From Blasia pusilla (taxonomy: Eukaryota > Marchantiophyta > Marchantiopsida > Blasiales): a stretch of DNA of 64,000 nt. This document shows positions 33,830 through 46,371 of this stretch, piece by piece. A program made the position numbers and the translations under genes. The stretch covers positions 21,018,001 through 21,082,000 of the forward strand of contig CM114273.1 in NCBI GenBank assembly GCA_050084515.1, in the 5' to 3' direction. Positions within the stretch are counted from its first letter, which is position 1. Every line of letters begins with the position of its first letter. A model generated the notes under the pieces. That model searched no databases and was not told the origin of the DNA. It saw only the letters and a program-made list of their open reading frames with translations.

Positions 33830-35440
33830 GTGTGCAAAGTTGAAGATTTGCATCATCAATATGAGCATGCCCGCGAGATATCCACCATAGTAGAGCAGGA
33901 CCTTAGTGGCATTCTTGAGAATGACTTTGATAAGAGCACATCTACTGGCCCAACTGTTGGGGACGGGGCTACTGAGGCGGCTGTTGAAGAGACACATGGT
34001 GAACCGTTGTCAAAACTCTGTGAGGTGGATACTCACACCGTCATGGAGGAGATTAGGCCAAGTTAAAGGGTGTCCTTGCCAAAGTACCTGAAGATGTACA
34101 TGGCCATGTGGATTCCTTGGCCAATAGGGAGTCAGATGAGGATTAGACAAAGGTTGTAAACTCACCTGGCTTGAGTCTGATTCACACTCACACTAGCACA
34201 TAAGAGTCACCTGGACTTGGACAAAATGAGTGGAATGAGACTCGGCAAGATGGTATAGATGGTATGGATTGGCAAGCGTTTGGGAGTATGCTATAGTGGA
34301 ACACACGGAGACTTTATGCTTGGGATGTACCAAATGTCTCATAGTTCGGCCCTTCTCAATGCAGCAGGGAGTCACCACCTCAAACAAAGAAAGGCATGTC
34401 TGAAACTCCAATGAAGAACCCATAGAAAGACCCTCGTGGGAATGGTGCAAGTGGAGAGGCATTTTCTCGGCCCACACCAGGAAGATTAGGCCACCACATA
34501 GATCGAGATGTTGTCCATGAAGGAAAATTTCTTCTCGAGCGTGATGTGCAAACAGAGGAGCATTTTGAGATCACTCGAGAGTCTCAAAGCATGGATACCT
34601 TTTTGGTAAACCGAATGAGCCAAACGGAGCAGGTGTTCACAGTGGATTAGTATTTGCAAACTAATAGTGTCCCTAAGGTGCATATGGTGAGCCGCTTATG
34701 CTAAAAAGAATTTGTTTACCATATGGACAGTTATGTGCAAACTAAGGACTCTACATGGTGGTTGAACCACATGCAGTCCAAAGCGCAAGTAATGGTCCAA
34801 ACCTGGGCTGGTGGGCAACAAAAAATATCTAGTGAAGATGTTGTAGTCCCTAATGTTGAGGGAGGAAATTTGGAAGGAGAAGAAGATGCGCATGAATTGG
34901 TTGATCAATCAAGAAAGGTAAATGCTTCACAAGGAGCTCCATTCTTATGTGAATAGGTTTGACAAACTACGTTGATTGTATTATGCTCTTTTACTTTGGG
35001 AGGGATGACACTTCATTTGCTGGATGGATCCATAACCTCTTATTTGCCCTGGGCAAGCGGATAGTCTTCACAACCAGCGGCTGTTTTTCAGCCTGGGCCG
35101 TAAGGGCTACTAATCACAACCGGCTACTACTTAGACGATGTTATTTTTCACCATCTAGACAAGTACATGGAAGTTTTGGAACTTAGGCATGCAAATCAGA
35201 TTTCGGAAAGAGCACAACTCCTTAAAAATTTAGGGTTGTTGGGTTATGACACCAACACAAAGTGGGAAGAGGCATTGCGTAGAGTCTCCGCCTTGCAAGA
35301 ATCGGCAGCAAGGAATTCCAAGTTTATTTAGGATGTCTTGGGTAGGCTAAGTGTGCCCTTCAAAGGGTTGGATGAAGCATCCACTGTGGCAAAAGCAATG
35401 GTGGTTGTTGTTGACTTGCAACAATTGGGTGTATAGGTTC
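33830..35440 (+). pseudogene. Degraded coding region of unknown function
   Basis: Plus-strand blocks read as protein-like sequence between stops: 33830-34066 (ends HTVMEEIRPS); 34390-34690 with GKFLLERDVQTEEHFEITRE; 34723-34956 with QKISSEDVVVPNVEGGNLEG; and 35165-35420 with ELRHANQISERAQLLKNLG, a likely coiled coil. Interruptions are mostly TAG. I recognise no domain. It could be the gag-like or accessory gene of an old element. Confidence 0.35.
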
Positions 35441-35689
35441 GACGATGTAAAAAAATGTTGTGGTATGTTATATTTGGAGTATTTTATAAACATCTCAGGC
35501 CACTTTGGACCTCACTTGGGTTTTACTAATGTATTCTTGGATTTTTGGATGTGCTATTCCTCTTTTGGATGATAGTCCATTTCCTATTCCTTTGCTATGC
35601 TCCTTGGCGTTTACAGAGTTGGTCCTTTACTCTTCCTTAGTCACGGCTATTTCATTTGGCTACATTTCTGGCTAAGAACACAGCTGCTA

Positions 35690-36005
35690 AAGGCTGGCTA
35701 GAAGGTCACAATAGGGGCCAACGGCTAAGTACAGGGTGAGAGCTTATGAAAGGGACGCAACTGCTGAATACATGAATAGAACATCTCACTCTTTGGCGGC
35801 TACTAACTACAAGGAAGTAGTTTAGGGTTACAGGCTTTGAGGGGTTGCTCCTTGACTGTAAACCTAGGTCGGTTGCTAATCACTGGCTAGAAGGTGACAG
35901 GACGGGCCGGCGGCTAAGTACACGGTGAGAGCTTATGAAAGGAACGTGGTTGCTAAAACCAAGCATAGAACACCTCACTCCTTGGCGGCTGATTGTTCCA
36001 GCTTC
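35690..36005. repeat. Two direct ~185-bp repeats
   Basis: TGGCTAGAAGGT.ACA followed by GTGAGAGCTTATGAAAGG and CTTGGCGGCT occurs at about 35694 and again near 35882. GGCGGCT-type words also recur in 32690-32900. Confidence 0.55.
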
Positions 36006-36209
36006 TCGACGGCTACACACATGGCGCCTACTACGAAGAGGATTACAAGCTTACACCATTCAGCAATACGCAAATAATACCAATTCTTTGCAATGGAATT
36101 CAGGTTGTGATATAGAATAGCCGCAGATGTATACACATTACATGTCGACATTTCAATTCCATGAAAATTCTTTGCAACTTCGAGATTTCTTGAAACAGCA
36201 CCATCCGAG

Positions 36210-36794
36210 TTACTCCATAATATCGAAAGAAACTATTAGGGCCTTATTTTCCTTTTCGGAGACACCAACGAACATACTCAAGTTCTCCATTTCACCAAAT
36301 ACCTTTGTTAGTGTTCCTCCTACATCAACCAACCTTTTCTCCAAATCTTCTGCTTCTTTGAGAGCATCAACAAGAGCTACATCAATGTCAATTTGCTTCA
36401 CTGTGCGTTTGCAATCCTCGGTCTGCAAAGATCCACTAATATCTAAATGACTTGTCACATCCTCAAGAGACACTATTGCACTAGTATTACAAGAGGTCCT
36501 AAAATCTGCATGTTGGGATGAATTCCCCATGTTTAGTACTGGTGGGAGGGAGGTAGACGGTAACAATAACTGTCTCCTAGCTCCATGAACAAATGTTTCC
36601 GAAGCTCCGGGTTTGTGCTCCAGAAGCAACATCCACACACCATCACATTGTCTCTTGAAATGTGACACCTGGTCGTCTATGCTCATACATTCTGACTCTG
36701 TAGCGCTCATGCCCATGAGTGCATCACCACCCTGCCAAAAAATGTATTTCGGGATATCTTGCAAATTGCGAGACATAACATCCATACCATCCAA
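36210..36794 (-). CDS. Hypothetical protein, 194 codons
   Basis: A single open frame with no recognised domain. It includes CDGVWMLLLEHKPGASETFV, then a C-terminal helical part (ALKEAEDLEKRLVDVGGTL). It could be one exon of a larger gene or an element fragment. The plus strand opposite has weaker frames. No promoter or partner is evident. Confidence 0.3.
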   Translation of the reverse strand: MDGMDVMSRNLQDIPKYIFWQGGDALMGMSATESECMSIDDQVSHFKRQCDGVWMLLLEHKPGASETFVHGARRQLLLPSTSLPPVLNMGNSSQHADFRTSCNTSAIVSLEDVTSHLDISGSLQTEDCKRTVKQIDIDVALVDALKEAEDLEKRLVDVGGTLTKVFGEMENLSMFVGVSEKENKALIVSFDIME

Positions 36795-37809
36795 ATTAAC
36801 ACATCATACAAAAAACTTCCACCTCCAAATAAATCCATGTTCACCGCAAATGTGGTCACTCGAACCTCTACTATCTCTTCGAGGTTCTATAGTTTTGTTG
36901 CATGTACCACAACGGCTATTACCAGCAAATGCACAAGCTGAATATGTGTAACGCCGAGACTAATTTGTAAGAACGTGCACTACCCTCACCATCACCTACG
37001 TCAGGGGGGATTCGAATTTGGTTTGCCTTTCCCTATCTAAATCACCCAACGTTGAAACATGCCTCGTGGGTTGTTGGTGCAACACTGGCAACATTGCAGC
37101 TCCCGAATGCCCTAAAGTGCGAGCAATTGCAGCTATTCCTCAGGTGCGAGCAATTGCAGCTATTCCTCAGGTTCCGTTGAAAATCTACGAAGCTCCCTCA
37201 TCAAAGCCAAAGCTGCAAGGATGCAACTTTTTGAATAGGCACTTAGTCCTTCTTCCTGCTCTCCAAATTGGTTTCCCGCCAAACTGCCTATCGCATTGGC
37301 AATAGGCAGTTTAGTATTGGCAGTGGGAAACTTCGACATAAATCCCACTAGAACAATTACCGGACCAACAAGTTATCCTAATGATGTGTGTTGGATATTG
37401 CAGGTCAAAGGGCCACTCGAGCAAACAACGTTGCGGAGGGGCCACTTGCGAAACTAAAGATGGGGACGGGGCCACTTAAGCAATTACCTGCATAAACTAA
37501 GAAACGTTACGACGACAACATTGCGATATTCCCTGCGCCGACAAGGATTTCCTGAACTGCTTGGATTTCTATTTCTATTTCTATTCCTGAACTGCCATTT
37601 TATCTACTTTATCAAACTAGAAAGAGCAAACCTGAACGGGAGGAACGAATGCGTGGGACATTCCAACCCATTTATTTCATTATCAAATGTAAATCAAAAT
37701 TCAGTCTGTGCCTAGGGGGCTTTGCCCGAGATAGCCTGTTGTACAACTATCTTCGTCGAGTATGTAAGGGGTACAACGTCAGTCTGTTCACAATGTGGAA
37801 AGTGACGGT
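36795..37809. other. Intergenic stretch upstream of the UGT 3' end
   Basis: Contains a perfect 27-bp tandem duplication (37117-37143 and 37144-37170, GTGCGAGCAATTGCAGCTAT start). It also has a stepped inverted repeat at 37271-37331 whose inner arms AAACTGCCTAT (37281-37291) and complement (37302-37312) pair exactly. No gene seen. Confidence 0.6.
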
Positions 37810-39768
37810 CTATGAACTGTTGATTAGTTTGGCCAAATCATGCAGGTCTTTCTGGGAAGATCCTTCGGCTGCCTGCGCCTTCGTTTTCAGATCTAGAGCA
37901 TTTATGCTTATGTCCTTACCTTCGTCGTCTACCATCAGACGCTTGATCGCCACTTCGAACTCTGCCTGTTTCACAATGGTGATTGCTGGCTTACCGGTTA
38001 TTTTCAAGGCCAGAAAATGAAGAGTATGATCAACTCGGTTTTGAGTTACTTCCAACGCAGTCTTGCACGTCTCCACTAGATATCTGCAGCACCGTGAACA
38101 GGTCCAGATCAGAGCATAGACATACTCGGGACAACGATGAGGTCACATGCATTCGATTGAAATTGCGTCTCATCATTCAAACCACACTTGCACAACAAGA
38201 ACTCTGCCATTCATGCTGTGAGTTTCCAATCAGAGATTATAATCGAGTTTGGCGTTCTTGAAGCGCTGTGGATTTACAAACCTGCAGTTAAGGTGCTGCT
38301 CGGCTGTAAATGGCCAGCCCAAAATTGGTACTCCTGCGCTGACGGCCTCCAGAGAGGAGCTCCAGCCACAATGTGATAGAAACCCTCTTATGGACAGGTG
38401 GGCCAGGACTTGGATTTGGGGTACCCACCCAGATTCCACTCTTCCGCGACCACTCACTCGTTCCACATAACCTGCCGGAAGTATTTCATCCACGGAAGAA
38501 GCTGAATGTAGAACCCACAAAAACCTTTGTTGACTACTCTCGAGCGCAAATGCAAGTTCGAAGATCTGCTCTTGAACCAGACGTACTATGCTGCCTAGGC
38601 ACACGTAGAGGACCGAAGATCCCGGCTGAGTGTCCAGCCACTGTAGACTTCCATTGTCCGATGTGGACAGCCCCGAAACAAACGCCGTGATAATGCCGGC
38701 AGCTGCGATTGGCCCGACGGAGAACACTTTTGGAGTCTGCAGTCACAGTTCGAAACATTCAGTGCGCAAGCAGTAGAATCAACACAATCCCGCAACCTGT
38801 TTGACTGAAGAGAGACAAGACGATCCCGGAGCCTAGGCATGAACTTTACTTTCTCCAGCGAGTTTCCTCGGCAGGCTCTTTTCAAAGTGTCAATAGGCAG
38901 AGCCTCCAGCTCGTAGAACGAATTCAGTATGACACCCTCTGCTTCCACCACAGAAGCTCCGATGGCCACGTAGCCCTCGAAGTTTTCAGGTATGTGGGCG
39001 GCCCATGGGACGTCTTGCGCGCGGCAGAATTCAAGACCAGGGAGCTTCGTGACCTCGTCCAAATTCTCCAGTCGTCCCTCTTCGAATCGCAATTTGCCTG
39101 TGCACGAGGCTTCGTGCAGTCCCACCACAAGCCTCGCGAAAATCCCCGCGTTGCTGAAGAAGACATATCTCGGAATCTGCAGTTGCTTGGCTACATCCTG
39201 GGCACAGGGGTACAATAATAGTTATCATATCAGAGCAATCGAAACAAGAAGCCGGGCCTCACACGAACTCTTCGTTGATACTAAGCGTAGATTACTCATC
39301 GCAGAGGCTGGGGAGATCGGCTAATGGAAACGAGTCACGAATGTCGGGCGGGGAGATCCATACCGCTGACCACACCAAAAATCTGTCCGAAATCATACAT
39401 GTGGGGCCTTCGATCCCTGCACGACGGTCAGCTAATATCTTCTGCAAGTAAGACTCAAAATCGCACTTCAAATTCACCGCATTCAAGAAGGGACTGGGGT
39501 CTGGCTCGCGATCTGCCAGAGCCACCAAGTGTAAGTCGAGTCGTCGCAGCTCCTCGGGAGAATGCGACGATTCGATTCGCGAGATGAGTTTCTGGCGGCT
39601 GACGAACGTTGTCGTCACTCCGCAGCTCGCGAGAGCTTTCGCCAATTTCAAGCACGAAGCTATATGGGCCTGTGTCGACAGCGGAATCATCAGCACATGG
39701 CCGCTTCTGCGCTCCCTCGAATCCTTACCACTGCCATCGCCACCGCCATCAACATACACGTCCCCCAT
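37810..39768 (-). CDS. UDP-glycosyltransferase, family 1, four exons
   Basis: Transfers a sugar from UDP-sugar to a small acceptor such as a phenolic or hormone, in the cytosol. Proposed exons: 39364-39768, 38850-39197, 38278-38736 and 37810-37965. All three introns (166, 113 and 312 bp) are GT-AG and phase 0, giving 455 residues without a stop. The probable catalytic His35 lies in STQAHIASCLKLAKAL and its Asp partner at D128 (CMISDRF). A complete 44-residue PSPG box spans residues 355-398: it starts WVPQIQVLAH, has HCGW, and ends EQ, the final Gln suggesting UDP-glucose. The C-terminus is about ten residues shorter than usual after NCRF, so exon 4 or a missed mini-exon needs transcript support. 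This is the only apparently intact host gene. Acceptor unknown. Confidence 0.85.
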
Positions 39769-40216
39769 CGCAAGTACAGACTCCTTCAGTCGTCGAGCCT
39801 AACAATGCTTTACAGTGTTCAGGAATTCATCCGGTGCAATGAACGGCCACAACCGGGGCTACGTGTTGACCTAGCCGGGAAAATTCAAAGAAGTCCGGGC
39901 CAAGTTCGAACTTTCCGGCTGCAATTCCGACACGGGCTGGAGGTTTCCCGGCAACTTGCTGGACGGAAAGGGATAGGGCAGTTTTCTACTAATTCCCCGG
40001 GAATAGGTGACAGAAATACGCCGTTCCGATGGTATGCCACTCGGATTCTGGTTGTCGGCAAAAAAGTCATTCCGGTTTGTTGCCGCATCAGTTGCCGGCT
40101 GCCGGAAAACTAGACACTATCAGATCTAATCGAGGCCCTCCATCTTAGGGCAAGCCGCAACGTCGGGACTCGAGAGTTGGGCGACTCGGGCAGTCGGGCC
40201 TGGACGAGACTCCGAG
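39769..40216. other. Upstream region of the UGT
   Basis: Would contain the UGT promoter, since the gene reads leftward from 39768. I see no clear TATA box. Short open frames on both strands look incidental. Confidence 0.4.
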
Positions 40217-40475
40217 GGGGTAGAGTGGAGGGATTGGCATTTGCATGCCTCCTTTTGTCTGAGAGTCTCACCTCGGGTCCTCGATTGCTCGCGACTCCTT
40301 GGCGCCCTCACTCGATCGTCCAAGGGGTAGAGTGGAGGGGTTGGCATTTGCATGCCTCCTTTCGTCTGAGAGTCTCACCTTGGGTCCTCGACTGCTCGCG
40401 ACTCCTCGGCGCCCTCACTCGATCGTCCAGGGGGTAGAGTGGAGGGGTTGGCATTTGCATGCATCCTTTCGTCTG
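40217..40475. repeat. 107-bp tandem repeat, about 2.4 units
   Basis: GGGGTAGAGTGGAGG starts units at 40217, 40324 and 40431; each continues GGCATTTGCATGC, then TGAGAGTCTCACCT and ACTGCTCGCGACTCCT. The third unit is shortened internally. Confidence 0.85.
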
Positions 40476-41344
40476 AGTTTCTCACATCGACTGCTCGCGA
40501 CTCCTCATTTCTCGTTTGTTGTTGGAAGTCGTTGCGAGCTCGGAGCCTCGGTGTTTTTTTGGCTAGCCCCTCGTTGGGTGCTTCGCGTTGCTGCGAGCTA
40601 CTTGTTATTTCGCGCTCTCTCGTTGATGCTCGCTCTGTGCGTTGTTTGAGCTGCAGACTTTGATTGGGTTCGAGAGAAAGGAACTATAACGGAGGGACAG
40701 GGATACAGTGGCGGGCGAAGGGTGGGTCTTGCTGAGCCATGAACTGAGTTCAATTTTGTCCCGGGGCCGTGGAGATAGCTGGTTCAAACACAATTGTCTC
40801 CGAGTTCGCTTGGATCGGCCCAGCGCTTGAGCTTTTGATTCTGCTTCATCCTGCCATTCCACCCGCTGTCTTCTGATGTTTCTAGCTTACAAAGGAATCA
40901 TATATAGATAGTACTCACTCGTCCTCGCTCTCTCATTTGTTGCTTCGCGTCGCTGCGAGGTAGGTGCTTTCTGGCGCTCTCTCGTTGCTGCTCGCTATGT
41001 GCCTTGTTTGAGCTGCACACTTTGATTGTGTTCGAGAGATAGGAATTACAACGGAGGGACAAGGATACAGTGGCGGGCGAAGGGTGAGTCTTGCTGAGCC
41101 AAGAACTGAGAATTCAATTTTGTCCCGGGGCCGTGGAGATAGTTGTAGCTGAAAAGGAGAGACGGGCCTTTTTATGTCTGGGCTGTAGTACATGACTGGA
41201 TGCTACTCCTACTGCTACGGGTTCAAATACAATTATCTCCGAGTTCGCTTGGATCGGCTCTGCACTTGAGCTTTTCATTCTGCTTAATCATGCGATTCCA
41301 CCTTATTACACTACTTGTAGTGTCACACCTGGATACTTAGTCCC
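40476..41344. repeat. Direct duplication flanking the right segment
   Basis: About 300 bp from 40611 (CGCTCTCTCGTTGATGCTCG, GAACT.TAACGGAGGGACA, CAATTTTGTCCCGGGGCCGT, TTTCTAGCTTACAAAGGAAT) recurs from about 40972. The second copy runs into the duplicated segment at 41345. It carries an extra ~60 bp around 41145-41210. No gene recognised. Confidence 0.75.
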
Positions 41345-41501
41345 GCAGTCTCTTGATGTTTCTAGCTTTCAAAGGAATTATATATAGATAGTGCTAATGA
41401 TTGGACACACGGGCTGAGAACTCCGGCGCCGTTGCTGCCTGTCCGCTTCTTTCCAAGCCCCTCCCTGCCCTCCCGCCATCCCTTTACATGTTTGGTATAC
41501 T

Positions 41502-42942
41502 TTGTTCGATTGGATAGAATTCTATGTAGAATCTGGTCGGATTTTTTGCAAAGTTTGTAGACCGGGTAAAGGGGAAAGCTCCTTTGCCAGGGATGATGCC
41601 TTCACATATCATGGTAAGTCGAATGAGCACATGAAGCTTGCATGGGCTGCGAATGTGGGGAACAGATCCATGGCCAAGGCTATAGCCACTACAAATCGGA
41701 CTTGTGATATTGCACTTTTGACTCTGTTCAAATGTGCATATTTCGTTGCAAAGGAAGCCTTGCCATTTTCAAAGTTCTCAAATCTGTGTAAGTTATTGAT
41801 TTCTGTGAATGCACCTATAACTCGCGCCTTGTACCAAGATGAAAAAAGTTGTGCTGATATGTGTTATTATATTAGCCATGTTCTTGTCAGGAGGAACCTT
41901 TCTAAAGTGCAACAATCTCCTTTCTTTGGGATAATGATTGACGAGTCCACAGATATATCTATCACTGGACACCTTGTTGTATTTGCAACTTACTTAGATG
42001 AGGGGCAAGTAGAGAGTTGTTTTATAGGATTGCTACAATGTCGAAAGAAATGTTCGAACGCAATCACTAACAATTTGTTGTAGTTGATAAAGGATTCGGG
42101 ACTTGAGGGATCAAAACTGGTTGCTTTTGGATCTGATGGAGCTTCTACTATGGTAGGAAGCCAAAACGGAGTAGCATCTCAACTGAAACAGAAGTTAAAT
42201 CCTTTTATGTTGTTTGTGCATTGTGTGGCGCACAGGACGAATCTCGCTGCTTTAACAACAGCAAAAGGTGTAGGGTGTAAGGAAATATCTATAGAAGTAG
42301 ATTTACGAGATCGGTTTAGGGATAACAACTTGATTAGTGCTATGAGGATAATGAATCCTCTACACATGCCTTCAAGGCAAGTGGGACTAAATAGTTGGGG
42401 TTGTAAGGAATTGGATGACCTTTGTGCGCATTTTGGGACGGACTTACCCTTCAAAGGTCACTTGCAACCTTCTTTACTAAGTGTAGGAGTTGTGAAACAA
42501 GTGTTTCAATCATTTAAGCTCATGGCCACCACGGAGTGGAAAGATCGGAACTTCAAGGACTTTGTGGGCTATGGTAAGTTGGAGCCCGTCCTTGCAATGT
42601 AAGTTCTCTAACTTGCTCATTTTAGCCAATATTGCTAGGGTACAGTGTGTTAGTACTGCTATTTGTGAGAGAGCTTTCTCTGTGCAGAATGTGATTAAGA
42701 CTAAAAGTAGGAATAGGTTAATGACAAAGCATTTGGATGTTGTTCTTAGGATTGCCTTAGAGGGGAAAATAGATGATTATGAAGCTTTGTTGGTTGAATC
42801 TGTAGTTCTTTGGAAGAATTCAACACACTTTAGGTATGTGTATGCCAATCCCGAGAGATTTATTCTTGAGATAGAAATTCCACCAGAGGTTCGCGTAAAT
42901 TTAAATGCCTTAGACCCAAGTGAAGTTGTTGTGGATGTGTAA
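41502..42942 (+). pseudogene. hAT-family transposase remnant (right copy)
   Basis: Same protein as 647-2732. An in-frame TAG at 42081 replaces a Glu codon of the left copy. About 620 bp are missing between GCAAAAGGTGTAGGG (GKGVGC in protein) and the RDRFRDNN sequence, removing much of the catalytic core. A frame break near 42560 precedes the C-terminal dimerisation block (CVSTAICERAFSVQNVIKTK), which is better preserved here than in the left copy. Confidence 0.85.
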
Positions 42943-42988
42943 GATGAGGGGGAAAAGCTTAGTGGTAGGGATAAGGGGGTCCCTTTTC

Positions 42989-43095
42989 TAATACATTGAA
43001 GCTTTTACTAAAAAGCTTCAATGTATTATAGAGGGGTAAAATCCTTGGCTCCCAGCTGGTGGGAGGCCTAGCCAGGTTCAATTTCTGCCAAGGAT
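42989..43095. repeat. Conserved hairpin plus tRNA-like fold (right copy)
   Basis: The 18-bp hairpin (42989-43006 with 43011-43028) is identical to the left copy. The tRNA-like fold at 43041-43095 keeps its nine-base terminal stem while inner bases change (CTCAGGTGG to CCCAGCTGG; AATTCC to AATTTC). Confidence 0.6.
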
Positions 43096-44238
43096 GATGT
43101 ACTAAAAGAAAGTGTGAAGTGAATGTTTGCAATAAAATTGAGGTCCAAACTCCAGAAGAGGTTGAAGTGGAGAAGAAATGAAAAGAGGCTTAAGTCCAAA
43201 AGATGCGTGGAAAAAATTTTCCAGTTAGTATTTCAAATATCGGGATATCAGCTAAACAACATTCCGAGTAATCGAAAAAGAAATGCGGAGAAGAATAAAA
43301 TTTCGGAAAATTTCGGAAAACTTTAAAAAAACCCCAAAAATTTCCCGGGAGTTTCAAATATTACCTTATGAAACCGGTTAAAATTTTTTAATTACCGGTT
43401 TATTCAACCTACTGCCAGAAACTTACCCACTCTCGTAAAAAAACTCTCCGGACCCTGGTCCGGTGTCCCAACGATTTCGAAAGGGCGGATTTGGAGGACG
43501 TTAAATTTTTACGTGTTTAAAGCCCTTGAGCATAAAGTAGGGACGGTTTCTATTTATTTCTGAATAACTTTAAATTTGATAGATTTCTTATAGATTCCGT
43601 AATTTAGAGGCCCCGTGACTGAGATACACGCACAAACCGTCGGAGGTGAACGTCCACCTCCGACGGTACCCGCACGGCCATATACGTCCCAGCCTACAGC
43701 ACGTTTATGAGACGCCCTAATGTATTAACACGTCCACGACTTTCGGACGGACGGATCGTGAAGGGAACACGTTTGCCCGAAATCAACTCAAGATACCAAC
43801 AAAGAAACACGTCCATAAAATAGGGGGCCACGTGTCTAGCAGCACGAGACCAGCTGCCGCAAAGACGCAAACTCATCTATCTATCTTTTTTCTAGCTGCA
43901 AACATAACTATCTGTCTATTTTGTTCCGACATGTTATAATTTGACGATATGTCTGGACTGTTAAGACATGTGGCAAACTGTCTCTTCTTTGATTGGTTAA
44001 ATCATAAATAGTTCTGTAATGCATGATTTTATTTTATTCCTGGTGATAAGGGCTTTTATGTGCTTAGTCATATTCTAATTTGTTGACATGTGCCCAAACT
44101 TGTATGCGGCCTGGTACAACCTTGGAAGTGCGGTGGGATGCATTGAGTGCATAAAAATGTAGCCATATTTTAGGCTCTAAAGAAATCTATACTATTAACA
44201 AGTATGCGGTCCCTTTGTTCTTGCTAAAAAAGACGAGT
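43096..44238. other. AT-rich non-coding stretch (right copy)
   Basis: Counterpart of 2886-4027. Contains the 13-bp GTCGGA hairpin at 43636-43667. No gene. Confidence 0.6.
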
Positions 44239-45085
44239 AAGGTGTTGGTACGATGCACGAGAAATAAAAAATTGTTTGGAAAGTTAGTGTATAGCTCGTG
44301 AAGGAAAGAGATTAATGATGTTGCACATAAATTCAAATTATTTTCTTGCTGCCCGTAGCATGTGAAACATTTTCTTGCTTCCTAGTTACTACGTGTCAAG
44401 CATAAAGGTTTTTGCAAATCAAGAAAGCACTCTCCCATAATAATATAGATAAGGTGCCCGTACGATGGATGGGAAATAAAAAGGTGTTTGAAGAGCTAGT
44501 GTATAGCCCGTGAAGGGAAGAGATTGATGATGTTGCACATAAATTCAATTTTTTTGGGCTGCCCGTAGCATGTGAAACATTTTCTTACTGCCCAATTGTC
44601 ACGTGTCAAGCACATAGATGTTTGCAAATCAAGAAGGCACTCTCCCATAATAATATAGATAAGGTGCCCGTGCAATGAATGGGAAATAAAAAAGTGATTG
44701 AGGACCTAATGTATAGTATGTGAAGGGAAGAGATTAATGATATTGCACATAAATTCAAATATTTTTCTTACAATCCGTAACATGTGAAATATTTTCTTGC
44801 TGCCCAGTTGCCATGTGTCAAACAAAGAGGTATTTGCAAATCAAGAAGGGACCCTCCCATAATAATATAGATAAGGTCCTTGTGCCATACACGCGAAATA
44901 AAAAAGTGTTTGAAGAGCTAGTGTATAGCCGATCAAGGGAAGAGATTAATGATGTTACACATAAATTCAAATTTTTTTTTAACTGCCCATAACATGTGAA
45001 ACATTTTCTTGTTGTCCAATTGCCACGTTATCGTGTCGAGAGCTTTTCTTCGAGTAAGGGCGGACCTTCTAGTTGCGGCACACGT
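44239..45085. repeat. Tandem repeat, four ~212-bp units (right copy)
   Basis: Units begin at about 44239, 44451, 44661 and 44873, matching the left copy one to one. The array was therefore duplicated whole and has not since changed unit number. Confidence 0.9.
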
Positions 45086-45658
45086 GGTTGATGCAAGATG
45101 AACTCTATAAGAAGTTCCCCTTTTTCAATACAGAATTATTATATAAACCCTCCATTCTCTCACGACAGGAATTACGAATGGTAGTGTCGAGACCATCACT
45201 TCTTCATGACATCGAACACCAAAATTCCTAACTATAAAGTCCCTGTAAACTACTTGACGCTTGTAGACAAGAAAAATAGGACAACTAATGTTAAACCCTA
45301 CCCGAGTAGGCCTATTAACATCCATGGATCGCTATATAAGAACATACAATGTACAATCCCATGTCCTCCCATACGTGACAATAGGAAGAATCAGGGGAGT
45401 TGGAGATTGCATAACTCGGTTCATGAATGCCTCCCCAAAATGGTTAACTAGATAGCAAGTAAACCAGTGCCTATCTACGAAGGGGTGAAGCACGAGAATC
45501 TTCTCGTGCTCCATCCCTATTGTCGTGCGCATACATATTGCTACATAACATACATCATTGGTCACATCTACACCACACAACACGGATGTTCCCCACACAC
45601 GGGTCGATCCACATATGTACAAAAATCAACTCATACAAATACATGGAGATCCCACAAA
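45086..45658. other. Non-coding stretch beside the right Ty3/gypsy element
   Basis: Counterpart of 4871-5446. Its last ~135 bp (45520-45658) recurs directly at 46138-46260 on the other side of the LTR. Confidence 0.5.
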
Positions 45659-46138
45659 AAAATAAAGAGTAGTAAAAACGGCGCACGCAGCCTAAAACTC
45701 CACTCCTCAATCTACATCGGCATATCGAGCCTCGTCCACCCTGTGCTATCAAGGAATCCGGACGCTAGTACCTTAGTCCTATCTCACACATATACAAGAG
45801 AGGTGCTCCAACAGCCCAACATGAGAAAGATGGCTTAAGAAAGCCATCTTCCTCTCTTATATAGGGTTGTGAAGAGCCAAAAGGCTCTTACCCTAAAAAT
45901 AGCTATCCCCTTGGTAACCTGCGCGCACAAGTTACCAGGGGCGGGTGACATGGTTAACAAGTCACTCGGTTGTGAAAGACCTCAAGACAAAAGTTGTCAG
46001 AAATGACGTTCCTGACACAATGGACCTATCCTCAACCTCATCTAACACCGTGGGACAAAGTTACACTCAAGATAGTCCGCTGGATCCTACACATTGTCCA
46101 CGATAGATCTCGGCCTATCGGCTACTCAGATGTGACAG
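45659..46138 (-). repeat. LTR of the Ty3/gypsy element (right copy)
   Basis: About 480 bp. On the minus strand it begins TGTCACATCTGAGTAGCC, has TATATAAG at 45856-45863, and ends in CTCTTTATTTTTTT. The left 5' LTR ends TTTTTACA, which suggests TGT...ACA termini. It is flanked by ~130-bp direct repeats, unlike a normal 5-bp target duplication, so the junctions were reshaped after insertion. Confidence 0.65.
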
Positions 46139-46371
46139 TTGTCGTGCGCATACATATCGCTATACAACATACATCGTTGGTCGCATCTACACCACACAAC
46201 ACCGATCTTCCCCACACACGGGTCGATCGACCCGTGTGTAGGGCGGTTGTGGGATCTCCATATCAACTCATACATATATATGGAGATCCCACAACCGCCC
46301 CCCTAGCAAGCAGTTGGATCCCCCCAACTCCAGATAGAAAATATCACATCTCTTTAACAAGACCTACTACC
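46139..46371. other. Junction with two palindromes and a polypurine tract
   Basis: 46214-46239 is a perfect 26-bp palindrome (ACACACGGGTCGA and complement). 46241-46263 pairs perfectly with 46278-46300 (23-bp arms). Just beyond, the minus strand reads CTAGGGGGGCGGT (about 46294-46306), a plausible polypurine tract for this element. Confidence 0.7.

Noticed and set aside
34193-34683. Minus-strand frames across the degraded region
   Set aside because: The plus-strand reading is more protein-like and continuous across stops; the minus frames look incidental.
40126-40663. Leu/Arg/Ser-rich proteins in the 107-bp tandem repeat
   Set aside because: They arise from the tandem repeat read in several frames, with no domain or start context.
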